Below are positions 1-7,905 of a DNA stretch of 36,246 nucleotides, one piece after another (the first letter of the stretch is position 1; each line of letters begins with the position of its first letter). The translations under genes were made by a program, and so were the position numbers. The notes beneath the pieces are model-generated. The model was not told the origin of the DNA. It did not search any database and saw only the letters and a program-made list of their open reading frames with translations. This DNA comes from Enterococcus avium ATCC 14025 (GTDB lineage Bacteria; Bacillota; Bacilli; Lactobacillales; Enterococcaceae), in assembly GCF_000406965.1 (NCBI RefSeq), contig NZ_KE136368.1:183746-219991 (forward strand), read 5' to 3'.

Positions 1-67
1 GCCATTCTTCATCAAAAAATAAATGTTTATCTGTTAATCCGAGTAATTTTCTAGTATGATTATCCAT
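1..67 (-). CDS. ISL3-family transposase, N-terminal 22 residues (partial)
   Basis: The reading frame starts at an ATG at 67-65 and runs off the left edge. The visible peptide begins MDNHTRKLLGLTDK, which resembles the N-terminus of ISL3-family (IS204/IS1001/IS1165 type) transposases of lactic acid bacteria. It has an AAGGAG ribosome site at 75-80, seven bases before the start. That site lies in the 3' arm of an inverted repeat, so translation may be blocked on long transcripts. The catalytic part of the protein is outside the window, so integrity cannot be judged. Confidence 0.7.
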   Translation of the reverse strand, partial: MDNHTRKLLGLTDKHLFFDEEW

Positions 68-70
68 TGA

Positions 71-128
71 GAGACTCCTTTGGTAGGGTGACGTTTTGGT
101 CGACTAAATTTTACCAAAAGTGAGTCTC
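71..128 (-). promoter_or_regulatory. Fold-back hairpin over the transposase ribosome site, with internal promoter
   Basis: Bases 71-85 and 112-128 are complementary (GAGACTC with GAGTCTC, TTTGGTA with TACCAAA, one arm carrying two extra bases). On the minus-strand transcript the 3' arm contains the AAGGAG ribosome site. A likely extended -10 (TGGTAAAAT on the minus strand, TAAAAT at 113-108) overlaps the 5' arm, so transcription would begin near 101, after that arm. A transcript from the element's own promoter could then not fold, whereas read-through from outside could. Pairing and positions are seen; the regulatory role is inferred by analogy with IS10 and IS50. Confidence 0.5.
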
Positions 129-207
129 TTTTTGAGTTGAAACGAAGAAAAAAGTGTTAGTAGAAAATCGCCTTCGATTTTCCACCAACACAAAATATTA
201 TAGAACC

Positions 208-250
208 CAAAAAAACTGTGGCAAAACAATGATTTTGCCACAGCTTTTTT
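208..250 (-). terminator. Rho-independent terminator of the ABC transporter operon
   Basis: An 11-bp perfect stem (CTGTGGCAAAA at 216-226 with its complement at 233-243) has a six-base loop. On the minus strand it is followed by a U-run from 215 to 208; the plus strand also has a T-run at 245-250, so it could work both ways. It starts just after the stop codon of the permease gene. The ISL3-type element is inserted exactly at the far end of the U-run. Confidence 0.85.
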
Positions 251-251
251 G

Positions 252-1532
252 TTATTCGTAACGTAAGGCATTGATTGGATCTAACCGAGCCGCTCGATTG
301 GCAGGGAAAGTTCCAGCTAAAAATGCAATCAGCATAATTATTAACAGGATGATCAACATGGACGGCCAAGAAAACTGTAACAAGGTTAAACCTGTGAGTC
401 CGTCTAAAAATGAGGTTGTAGCAAAATCATTTAAAAAATGCCCTGCTACAACAGCACCAGCGATTCCTGTAACGCCTCCCCAGAAGCCAATCAATAAAGC
501 TTCTATACTGAAGGTTAAAAAGACTTTGAAGCGCCCCATTCCCATAGCCTTCATCAAACCAATTTCTCGTGTACGATCTTGAACAGACATGTACAGTGTA
601 TTGATAATTCCAAAACTTGCAGCTAATAAGGCAATTGCACCAAATAGAGTGAGTACACCCGTGATTGCGTTGATAACTTGACGAATCATCCCAATTTCAT
701 CTTCAACGGTCATAGCAGCAAAGCCTTTTTTGTTCAAACGTTTCTTCAGCTGTTCGATTTGTTTCTTCGATAAGTTTTTATCCATAGTAGCAAAAAGGGT
801 CCCATACTTATTTTTCATATTTTCTGGCAGTCCTTTTTCGTTCACACTAACAATTTTGTCTGATAAGGCTTTACTCATAATCGATTGGCCTTGTTGAATC
901 AAACTAACATTTCGAACGCCTACAATAGTTGCATTAAGAACTTCTTGTTCGCCTGTTGCTTGACTGCTGACCGCAATTTTTAGATTCTGATTGAGTGCGT
1001 CTTTGGCTGTTTTGAAGCCTAAAGATTTCATATATTCTGGAGCTATATTAATTTCATACTTATCACCAGTACTGTTTACTTCACGTCCGGCTTCTAAATC
1101 AATTGAAATATCACTGACACTTACAGCAGATAAAAGATATTTTTCTCCATCATTTCGTTGAATGTAGTCGGTTGACAGAAAATGAAAAGGTTCGACTTTT
1201 TTAATTCCTTTTGTTGCCTTGATTTTATCTAAATCCTTTGTCGTCAAATAATCGGCATCTGCTCCAGAAGCCTTATCAGGATCGTACTTTTGCGGTTCAT
1301 TGTCAGTAGACCCCATTTGAGATTCTGGAAAGACCATCAGCTGATCTTCGCCGCCTACGCCACTGATTTGTCGATCAATATAATCATTGACACCATTATT
1401 GACACCAGTTGTTAAAGAAATTGTAAAGGCACCGATGAAAATAGCGATCACCGTTAAAACCGTTCGCCCCTTGTTGCGCCATAGGTTTGAGCTTGCAGAT
1501 TTGATAATGTCAAATAGTTTCATGTTAGGCAC
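252..1532 (-). CDS. MacB/FtsX-type ABC transporter permease
   Basis: This 426-residue membrane protein pairs with the ATPase encoded just upstream. It has one N-terminal membrane segment (about residues 20-40), a large extracellular MacB core domain (about 45-280) and three C-terminal membrane segments (about 287-311, 337-360 and 388-408). The cytoplasmic motif RTREIGLMKAMG after the second segment and the ending FPANRAARLDPINALRYE are hallmarks of the FtsX/MacB permease family. Such pairs export peptides or drugs, or sense envelope stress; the substrate cannot be told from sequence. The start overlaps the end of the ATPase gene by eight bases, which implies translational coupling. Confidence 0.88.
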   Translation of the reverse strand: MPNMKLFDIIKSASSNLWRNKGRTVLTVIAIFIGAFTISLTTGVNNGVNDYIDRQISGVGGEDQLMVFPESQMGSTDNEPQKYDPDKASGADADYLTTKDLDKIKATKGIKKVEPFHFLSTDYIQRNDGEKYLLSAVSVSDISIDLEAGREVNSTGDKYEINIAPEYMKSLGFKTAKDALNQNLKIAVSSQATGEQEVLNATIVGVRNVSLIQQGQSIMSKALSDKIVSVNEKGLPENMKNKYGTLFATMDKNLSKKQIEQLKKRLNKKGFAAMTVEDEIGMIRQVINAITGVLTLFGAIALLAASFGIINTLYMSVQDRTREIGLMKAMGMGRFKVFLTFSIEALLIGFWGGVTGIAGAVVAGHFLNDFATTSFLDGLTGLTLLQFSWPSMLIILLIIMLIAFLAGTFPANRAARLDPINALRYE

Positions 1533-2202
1533 CCTCCAATAATTGACCGTCTTTAATGTGAATTTGGCGATCGCATCGTTCTGCTAATTCTGGGTCATGG
1601 GTTACGATAATTAAGGTGATGCCTTTTTGTTGATTTAAATCAAAAAGCAATTTCTCGATTTTTTCACCAGTGGCTGTATCCAGATTTCCAGTTGGTTCGT
1701 CGGCAAAAATGATTTCTGGTTGATTAACGATCGCACGAGCAATACATACACGCTGTTTTTGACCACCTGACAAATCATTCGCTTTATTGTTCGCTTTATC
1801 ACTCAATTCGACAGCTTCTAAAGCGTCTATTGCCATCTGTTTTCTTTTTCGACTCGGGATTCCGGCAATTTTTAATGGTAATAAAACATTCGATAAAACC
1901 GTGTCCTTAGGATTTATAAAAAATTGTTGGAAGACAAAACCAAATGTTTCATTTCGCATTTTATTTAGCGAACTATTTTTTATTTGGCGTGTATCTTGAT
2001 TCAGTAAAGAGATCTTACCTGAACTTGGTCGATCTAGTAACGCTAATATGTGCATTAAAGTTGATTTTCCTGATCCACTTTTACCAATAATTGCGACAGA
2101 TTCTCCTTTTTTTATTGCGAAATTAACCCCTTTTAATGCTTCAAAAGCCGCTTGGCCAGAACCATAAACTTTTTTCACATCATTTACTTCAATTGCATTC
2201 AT
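1525..2202 (-). CDS. ABC transporter ATP-binding protein (MacB/LolD type)
   Basis: This 225-residue ATPase has all canonical elements: Walker A GKSGSGKST at residues 40-48, the signature LSGGQ at 144-148, Walker B IIFADE ending at E169, and the switch histidine H202. The length and the DEPTGNLD sequence place it with the MacB/LolD exporters rather than importers. A GGAGG site precedes the ATG. It is the first gene of a two-gene operon with the permease and would energise it from the cytoplasm. No histidine kinase or response regulator is adjacent, so this is not obviously a bacitracin-sensing module. Confidence 0.9.
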   Translation of the reverse strand: MNAIEVNDVKKVYGSGQAAFEALKGVNFAIKKGESVAIIGKSGSGKSTLMHILALLDRPSSGKISLLNQDTRQIKNSSLNKMRNETFGFVFQQFFINPKDTVLSNVLLPLKIAGIPSRKRKQMAIDALEAVELSDKANNKANDLSGGQKQRVCIARAIVNQPEIIFADEPTGNLDTATGEKIEKLLFDLNQQKGITLIIVTHDPELAERCDRQIHIKDGQLLEGA

Positions 2203-2397
2203 TATTTTCCTCCTTTTAGCTAAAAGCTATGGATTGATTCTCCCATAAGTCGAAAATAATAAAATGGTACTAAAGTAGTATTTTAACGATTATCACTAAA
2301 GAAAATAATTAAAATGAGCAATTTTGTCAGTTTGAATACTGATAGAAGTATTTCTAGATATGTTTTTGAACTGTTTCTAGTTAAGAACGTAAAAAAA
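2203..2397. promoter_or_regulatory. Intergenic region upstream of the ABC operon; possible operator
   Basis: About 195 bases separate the ABC operon from the next gene, and both genes are on the minus strand. An inverted repeat, TACTA-AAG-TAGTA, lies near 2266-2280 in an AT-rich setting and could be a repressor site. AT-rich -10-like hexamers occur on the minus strand just upstream of it, but no -35/-10 pair with ideal spacing was found. The assignment is weak. Confidence 0.25.
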
Positions 2398-2418
2398 GAG
2401 TAAATCAGTGATTTACTC
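2391..2418 (-). terminator. Rho-independent terminator overlapping the hydrolase stop codon
   Basis: Bases 2398-2407 pair perfectly with 2409-2418 (GAGTAAATCA with TGATTTACTC). On the minus strand the stem is followed by a run of seven U (2397-2391). The stem contains the TAA stop codon at 2415-2413, a compact arrangement common in Firmicutes. Confidence 0.8.
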
Positions 2419-3138
2419 AAAGTCTTGAACAAAGAAATCAAATAACGCTTGCTCTTGAGGGTTATTTTGACGAGTTAGTTCTGGATGCCATTGAACACCA
2501 ATTATTTTTGTGTTTCGTTCACGACTTTCGACAGCTTCGATGATACCGTCGGTTGACCAAGCAATTGGAACAAGACTTTCAGCTAGGTCTTTAATAGCTT
2601 GATGATGGTATGAATTGACCTGTGCACGTTCACCAAATAAGGGAGCCAATGCAGAATCTCCTTTGACGGTAATAGAATGTAGGCCGAAATCGGGAACAGT
2701 GGGAAACATATCGTGTTTTACTTTCCAATCAGCATATTGTGACAAGTCCTGATACAATGTCCCGCCTAACGTGACATTTAAAAGTTGTGTTCCGCGACAA
2801 ACAGTAAAAATTGGTTTATTCTGTTTGATTGCCTCTTTGATTAAAGCCATCTCGAATGAGTCGCGATCAATGCTTGTAGGGCCTAGCTTTGGATGTGGTT
2901 CTTCCCCATATAAAAAAGGAGTGACATCCTGTCCGCCAGCCAATAATAGCTTATCAATTGTTGCAATATAATCACTAGCAAGCTCAGGATCACTGATAGG
3001 TAGTAAGATGGGAACACCACCTGCTTGATGTACACCGTTAATAAAGCCTTGGGGACTATAAGTAAATTGTTGATCAAAAAAATCTTGATTATTTTGATAA
3101 TGCTGATTCGCTGCGACGCCTATAATTTTCTTCTTCAT
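2413..3138 (-). CDS. Class I glutamine amidotransferase-like hydrolase (peptidase C26, PuuD family)
   Basis: This 241-residue cytoplasmic protein belongs to the gamma-glutamyl-GABA hydrolase (PuuD) family. The catalytic nucleophile is Cys114 in VCRGTQLLNV. The other triad members are His218 and Glu220 in GVQWHPE, and the family motif YHHQAIKDL is at about 177-185. Members cleave gamma-glutamyl amide bonds, for example in putrescine breakdown, but no puuABC genes are nearby, so the substrate here is unknown. Its upstream region is interrupted by the IS110-family element, which may alter its promoter. Confidence 0.85.
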   Translation of the reverse strand: MKKKIIGVAANQHYQNNQDFFDQQFTYSPQGFINGVHQAGGVPILLPISDPELASDYIATIDKLLLAGGQDVTPFLYGEEPHPKLGPTSIDRDSFEMALIKEAIKQNKPIFTVCRGTQLLNVTLGGTLYQDLSQYADWKVKHDMFPTVPDFGLHSITVKGDSALAPLFGERAQVNSYHHQAIKDLAESLVPIAWSTDGIIEAVESRERNTKIIGVQWHPELTRQNNPQEQALFDFFVQDFE

Positions 3139-3179
3139 AATTATAAATCCGCCTTCCTACGAAAGGCACCAATGAGGTG

Positions 3180-3440
3180 ATGAAAACCTTAGAGCGCCTT
3201 CTTTCTTTTTTTATTCCGTGTTACCCTTTCCTTGCAGGTCCCTGGTACACTACAGAACCCGAGGAGGTGAGTGGCGGGGCTGTATAGCGGCAACCCCGCA
3301 TAATTATATGGTGTCGGTCATCCGTTAAGGCATCAATGAATGGCGCAAACCCGTAGCCCGTAAACTTATCTCTTCCGAAGTTGACTCGATTTCGCCGGAT
3401 GACCAGTCCCTACCAAACCTGTACTATTTTTTTACAGGAG
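3180..3440 (+). ncRNA. Candidate IS110 bridge RNA (structured 5' leader)
   Basis: The 300 bases before the transposase hold no gene but strong pairing. GCGGGG at 3274-3279 pairs with CCCCGC at 3294-3299. GGTCATCCG at 3316-3324 pairs perfectly with CGGATGACC at 3396-3404, enclosing a 71-base internal loop. IS110-family elements are known to encode a bridge RNA here, whose loops base-pair with target and donor DNA. Bases 3327-3343 in the large loop resemble 3163-3179 (AAGGCA and CAATGA shared, about one mismatch in 13), consistent with a guide sequence. The ends of the RNA are not determined. Confidence 0.5.
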
Positions 3441-3441
3441 G
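3418..3441 (+). promoter_or_regulatory. Hairpin and ribosome site of the IS110 transposase
   Basis: CCTGTA at 3418-3423 pairs with TACAGG at 3433-3438 around a U-rich nine-base loop. The 3' arm includes the first half of the AGGAGG ribosome site (3436-3441), which sits five bases before the ATG. Folding of this hairpin would partly hide the site. The pairing is short, so a real effect is uncertain. Confidence 0.4.
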
Positions 3442-3446
3442 TTGCT

Positions 3447-4688
3447 ATGTTCAAAATCTTTCGTAAAAATTGTTGTGGCTTGGATGTCCACAAAACGTGG
3501 ATCTATGCGTGTATCGGAATCACAGATGCGAATGGTCGTACAGTGTATAAGCAAGCTCGCTTCTCTTCCTTTACAAAAGGTCTCAATGAATTAGCTGAAT
3601 GGCTTGCTAAATACAACTGTAAGGATGTGTGTTTGGAATCTTCCGGTAAATTTTGGATCCCTGTTTTTAATATTCTTGAAAAAACTTGTTTTGTCACACT
3701 GGCTCATCCGAAGTACACCAAACCCCAGAAAGGAAATAAAACAGATCGCAAAGATGCAAAATGGATTTGTGATCTCTTTATGTGCGACATGATCAAACCC
3801 AGTTTTATTCCTGGTCTTGAAATCCGCCAGCTTCGTGATCTAATGCGTTATCGGACGAAACTGACCAACATGAAAACAAGTGAAAAGAATCGTGCTTTAA
3901 ACTGCTTAACCGTTTCTAATCTGAAACTAGATGATGTTTTTAGTGATGTGTTCGGAAAATCATCCACTTCTATCATCCAATACTTGTTAGAACATCCCGG
4001 TGAATCATTTGATGTTCGACCATTTATCCATGCCCGTTGTAAAACTCCCGTTGAAGAAATCCAAGCGGCAGTTGAGGGGGCGATTTCTGTACCTCAAGCG
4101 ATTAAGCTTCGCCAATGCCTCAACCATATTAACGAGATTGAGAAGCATCGAGAAGAGATCAATCTAGAGATTCAAGCTCTTGCAGAACCCTTCTCCCCTG
4201 TTTTGGAACTACTTCGTACCATACCGGGCTTAGACACTCAGCCAATAACAGCGATTGCGATTCTTTCAGAAATAGGACCGGATATGTCCGTGTTTCCAAC
4301 TTCGAAACACTTTATTTCTTGGGCTGGATGCTGTCCAAGAAACGATCGCAGTGCCCGACGAACAAAATCAACACGTATCTCTCGTGCAGGGCAGTCGTTG
4401 AAACCGCTACTTGTACAGATTGCCAATGCTCTTCTCAGATCCAAAGAACATCCAGAATTTAAAAATCGCTATCGTAGAATCAAAGCGAATCGTGGACACA
4501 AGAAAGCTATCATTGCTATTTGTAAGATGCTCCTGACCGCTATCTGGAATGTCTTATCAAAGGTGGAACCCTATTCTGCTAAAGGATATCTGGAGCCAAA
4601 ACCTGCGAAAGAAGAGAAAGTTCTGACGCAATCCCAAGCTCTGGACCTTTTAAGAAAACGCGGATATACCATTATAGATAGTGCTTAA
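3447..4688 (+). CDS. IS110-family DEDD transposase (recombinase)
   Basis: This 413-residue recombinase catalyses excision and insertion of the element. The N-terminal RuvC-like domain shows the DEDD acidic set: D13 in GLDVHKTW, E64 in CLESSGKFW, and D100 and D103 in TDRKDAK. The C-terminal Tnp_20 domain carries TIPGLDTQPITAIAILSEIG and a candidate catalytic serine near residue 302 (NDRSARR). The ATG at 3447 was chosen because it has an AGGAGG site at the right distance. An upstream in-frame ATG at 3381 lies inside the structured leader and has no ribosome site. No stops or frameshifts are seen, so the enzyme looks intact. Confidence 0.9.
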   Translation: MFKIFRKNCCGLDVHKTWIYACIGITDANGRTVYKQARFSSFTKGLNELAEWLAKYNCKDVCLESSGKFWIPVFNILEKTCFVTLAHPKYTKPQKGNKTDRKDAKWICDLFMCDMIKPSFIPGLEIRQLRDLMRYRTKLTNMKTSEKNRALNCLTVSNLKLDDVFSDVFGKSSTSIIQYLLEHPGESFDVRPFIHARCKTPVEEIQAAVEGAISVPQAIKLRQCLNHINEIEKHREEINLEIQALAEPFSPVLELLRTIPGLDTQPITAIAILSEIGPDMSVFPTSKHFISWAGCCPRNDRSARRTKSTRISRAGQSLKPLLVQIANALLRSKEHPEFKNRYRRIKANRGHKKAIIAICKMLLTAIWNVLSKVEPYSAKGYLEPKPAKEEKVLTQSQALDLLRKRGYTIIDSA

Positions 4689-4979
4689 ACCAAAGTTACG
4701 TTGATTCTTCCTAAATAGACTCGTTGTCTTCCATTTCAAAAATTTTGAAAACGGTAGGCTTATTTAGTGTACCGTTCTTCAGGTATCTTCAAATAGATTT
4801 ATTTTCAAACTTTATCACTCCTTTTATCTTTTGATACCATAGCCAAAACTTAAAAAGCAAGTAATTCGATCTTAATTTTTTCTTCAATTTTGAAATAATA
4901 AAAAAACTGCTACAAATATGAAAATAATGCTATATGTTGCTCAAAGGCTTTAGAAAAATTTTGTCTTTTTTTTTTGAAA
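4689..4979. other. Gene-free stretch: 3' end of the IS110 element and ntp upstream DNA
   Basis: No credible gene is present. A perfect 7-bp hairpin (AACGGTA with TACCGTT, about 4750-4776) lies after the transposase and may belong to the element's right end. The rest is AT-rich DNA leading into the ntp promoter. Confidence 0.6.
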
Positions 4980-4983
4980 AATA

Positions 4984-5012
4984 GTTACGGGAACACCTTT
5001 TTTTGATATACT
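4984..5012 (+). promoter_or_regulatory. ntp: Probable ntp operon promoter
   Basis: A good -10 hexamer, TATACT, lies at 5007-5012. The -35 element is weak (TTACGG, 16 bases upstream), which would suit a promoter needing activation. Transcription would start near 5019, giving a leader of about 115 bases before ntpF. Confidence 0.5.
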
Positions 5013-5034
5013 GTAGTCATTGAATAAATACAAA

Positions 5035-5113
5035 AAGGTTGGGCGTAAGCTTCAAGGATCGTGTTCTTCAAGGGGTGAGAAGAACAACCTTGAGAGTTTT
5101 GCGTTCTTTTTTT
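5035..5113 (+). promoter_or_regulatory. Leader terminator/attenuator upstream of ntpF
   Basis: Bases 5043-5105 form a long hairpin. GUUCUUC at 5063-5069 pairs with GAAGAAC at 5079-5085, CAAGG at 5053-5057 with CCUUG at 5088-5092, and GCGUAA near 5043-5048 with UUGCGU near 5099-5104. It is followed at once by seven U (5107-5113). This is the form of a Rho-independent terminator, yet it lies between promoter and first gene. AAGGUUG at 5035-5041 is exactly complementary to CAACCUU at 5085-5091 and would compete with the 3' arm, acting as an anti-terminator. A Na+-responsive or other attenuator is inferred, not shown. Confidence 0.55.
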
Positions 5114-5133
5114 GTATGTAAAGGAGGGTTTGT

Positions 5134-5457
5134 GTGTTAGAAGCTTTAGAAAAAATAAAATCTGCTGAAGAACTAAATGAAAGAAAAAAAGAACAATTAC
5201 TGGCTGAATTGACAGCTTATGAGGCGAGTAAAAAACAACTGCTACAAGAAAAGCGGGAAGAGCTGAGAGCAGATTTTTCAAATGCTTTGTCGGAAAGAGA
5301 GCAAGCGTTAGCTCAAGACTTAGCGGCTGAAGAACAAGAATTGTCCAGAAGTGCTGAAGACGCTATTAAGCAGATGGAAGAAAACTACAGTTCAAAGAAA
5401 GAACAGACGATTCAAAAAATAATTGAAAGGGTGATCTCGGAATATGGCAGTCAGTAA
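5134..5457 (+). CDS. ntpF: V-type Na+-ATPase subunit NtpF (peripheral stalk)
   Basis: This 107-residue protein is almost entirely charged alpha-helix, as expected for the peripheral stalk subunit that pairs with NtpE to hold the catalytic head still. It starts at a GTG with an AAGGAGGG site five bases upstream. It is the first gene of the operon and overlaps ntpI by 14 bases. Assignment rests on position and composition, since stalk subunits are poorly conserved. Confidence 0.85.
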   Translation: MLEALEKIKSAEELNERKKEQLLAELTAYEASKKQLLQEKREELRADFSNALSEREQALAQDLAAEEQELSRSAEDAIKQMEENYSSKKEQTIQKIIERVISEYGSQ

Positions 5458-7405
5458 AATGAGTAAGCTGACATTGATTGCTCAACAAGAATATAGTGAG
5501 CGAATTTTATCTGCGATTCAGGGTTTCCAAGGAGTGGAAATTCGAGACCTCTTTCAGCAAACAGTCAGTAATGAATGGGTCGAGGAATATTTTAATGAAA
5601 TAGATCCTTTGCCTAGTCAGGATACTCTTGCAAAAATTGATTACCAGTTAGAACAAATCACACATGCTATTAGATTTGTCGAGCATAACGGAAGTAGTCG
5701 GGAAAAAGGCCTTCATCTTAAACGTCAGGTTGCCACTTTAAAGACTTTAGAAGAGAATTTCGATGAAGCTGCTTTACTTTCGGAATTGGAAAGTATTCAA
5801 GAATTAGAACGGCATTTTTTGGATGCTAGTTCTAGACAACGTGATTTGAGCGAACAAGAAAGTCTTTTACAAAAATGGCAAGCCTTAGATTTTTTGCCAA
5901 AAGAATATGCACTACGTTCATCAAAGTGTTTTCTAGGAACTGCTGATGCAAGTATTTGGGAATCCTTTAAGCAAGAGTTGAAGGACAAACAAATTCATTA
6001 TGAAATCATTTATAGTGACGATCATATTGTCAACTTCGTTCTATTATTTTTACGTGCAGAACAAGAGGAGGTACAAGAACTTGTTCGTCAATTCAGCATA
6101 GTTGCCTTTACGTACAATCGAACACAGCTTCCTAAAACAGAATTGGCCAGCATTCAGCGGGAAATGATGAAATTAGTAGAAGAACAGAAAAAGCTGGCTC
6201 GACTGATTGGGCAGAAGAAAATCGTTATTGAAAATCTGGAAACTTCAGAAGAAGTACTGTTGGCACGAAAAAACCGCTGGTTAATTCATGATCGATTTAT
6301 CAAGGATGATAAAGTATTTTTACTCCAAGGATGGATTGAAACAGACAGTTTCAAAAGCTTTGAAACTTTTGTAGAGGATCTAATCGGAGCTGGAAATCTG
6401 TATATCGAAATTGAAGAACCGACGGATACAGAGATCAATGAAGAAATTCCAACTAAATTAAAGAATCATAAGTTAATTAAGCCTTTTGAGATGTTAACTG
6501 AAATGTACAGTTTGCCAAAATATCATGAAGTTGACCCGACACCGTGGTTTATGCCGTTTTATTTTGTCTTCTTTGGCATGATGGTAGCCGATGCAGGATA
6601 TGGTGGTCTGATGTTAGTGGCAACAACTGTTGCTTTGCGAACAATTTTACCGCGCGGAATGGAGCGTTTTATGCGCTTTTTCCAAATTTTGGCTGTTCCT
6701 ACTATTTTATGGGGCTTGATTTATAACTCGTTCTTTGGCTTTTCGTTAGACTATACGCCAATACTTTCTACTAGTGATGATGTTATTAGTATTCTGATTC
6801 TATCCATTGTTTTTGGTGTGATACAGATTTTTATTGGGTTAGGGTTAGCTGCCAAAGAGAATATCAAAGCCAAAAATTATCTAGGTGCAGTTTCAGATGG
6901 TTTTGCCTGGCAGGGGATTATGGTCGGAGCAATCGTTGGTGGTTTAGGAAAAATGCTGATGGATAGTCAAGGGCTCTTCTTTATCGGCGTTGGGCTTGCA
7001 GTTTTAAGTGCTCTGCTGATAATTGTTACTCCGATGCTACAATCAAAGTCTAAATTGAAAGGATTAGCCAAAGGAGCATATAACTTATATGGAATTACAA
7101 GTTATATTGGTGATTTGGTTAGTTATACACGATTGATGGCTTTGGGTATCTCTGGCGGAAGTATTGCTGCAGCATTTAACATGTTGGTGGGCTATATGCC
7201 TCCAATAGCGCGCTTTAGCGTGGGTATCTTATTGATGTTGGCTTTACATGGATTAAATATCTTTTTATCTTTATTGTCAGCATATGTTCATGGTGCTCGA
7301 TTACAATATGTAGAATTTTTTGGGAAATTTTACGAAGGTGGCGGACGTGCGTTTAGTCCACTAAAAACAGAAGAAAAATATGTAAATATTGAACAAGAAA
7401 AATAA
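5444..7405 (+). CDS. ntpI: V-type Na+-ATPase membrane subunit NtpI (a-subunit)
   Basis: This 653-residue stator subunit provides the half-channels for Na+ beside the rotor ring. The N-terminal half (about 1-340) is soluble and helical and contacts the stalks; the C-terminal half holds about eight membrane helices. The conserved arginines that face the rotor are visible as R563 in SYTRLMALG and R619 in HGARLQY, matching R573 and R629 known in E. hirae NtpI with a constant offset of ten. The start overlaps ntpF; an in-frame ATG five codons later is an alternative. Confidence 0.93.
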   Translation: MAVSKMSKLTLIAQQEYSERILSAIQGFQGVEIRDLFQQTVSNEWVEEYFNEIDPLPSQDTLAKIDYQLEQITHAIRFVEHNGSSREKGLHLKRQVATLKTLEENFDEAALLSELESIQELERHFLDASSRQRDLSEQESLLQKWQALDFLPKEYALRSSKCFLGTADASIWESFKQELKDKQIHYEIIYSDDHIVNFVLLFLRAEQEEVQELVRQFSIVAFTYNRTQLPKTELASIQREMMKLVEEQKKLARLIGQKKIVIENLETSEEVLLARKNRWLIHDRFIKDDKVFLLQGWIETDSFKSFETFVEDLIGAGNLYIEIEEPTDTEINEEIPTKLKNHKLIKPFEMLTEMYSLPKYHEVDPTPWFMPFYFVFFGMMVADAGYGGLMLVATTVALRTILPRGMERFMRFFQILAVPTILWGLIYNSFFGFSLDYTPILSTSDDVISILILSIVFGVIQIFIGLGLAAKENIKAKNYLGAVSDGFAWQGIMVGAIVGGLGKMLMDSQGLFFIGVGLAVLSALLIIVTPMLQSKSKLKGLAKGAYNLYGITSYIGDLVSYTRLMALGISGGSIAAAFNMLVGYMPPIARFSVGILLMLALHGLNIFLSLLSAYVHGARLQYVEFFGKFYEGGGRAFSPLKTEEKYVNIEQEK

Positions 7406-7420
7406 TTGGAGGAATTTTAA

Positions 7421-7894
<474 letters not shown>

Positions 7895-7905
7895 GGAGTT
7901 TTTTG

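Larger units (their letters stand above)
1..207 (-). mobile_element. ISL3-family insertion sequence, 5' end only
   Basis: This is the end of an insertion sequence that continues past the left edge of the window. Its outer boundary is set by the terminal inverted repeat at 184-207. Read on the minus strand, that repeat begins GGTTCTATAATATTT and matches the left end of the intact ISL3-type element at 24011 almost base for base. The transposase start lies inside. A subterminal hairpin (154-191) and a second inverted repeat (71-85 with 112-128) lie between terminus and gene. The boundary directly abuts the terminator of the neighbouring ABC operon. The target duplication cannot be checked because the other end is missing. 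Confidence 0.8.
3163..4800 (+). mobile_element. IS110-family insertion sequence (boundaries approximate)
   Basis: The element consists of the DEDD transposase gene at 3447-4688 plus a long structured leader. IS110 elements have no clear terminal repeats, so neither end can be fixed by eye. The left end probably lies near 3163-3180, because the segment there is nearly repeated inside the leader at 3327-3343, as expected if the leader RNA carries a guide to the junction. The right end is somewhere between 4690 and about 4800. A long 5' and short 3' non-coding part fits the IS110 group rather than the IS1111 group. Confidence 0.6.

Noticed and set aside
154-191. Hairpin as a terminator between the IS and the ABC operon
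   Set aside because: It lies inside the IS terminal region and overlaps the inverted repeat; the real terminator is at 208-250.
3381-3446. Longer IS110 transposase starting at the ATG at 3381
   Set aside because: It has no ribosome site, lies in the structured leader RNA, and the ATG at 3447 has an ideal AGGAGG and gives the typical N-terminus.
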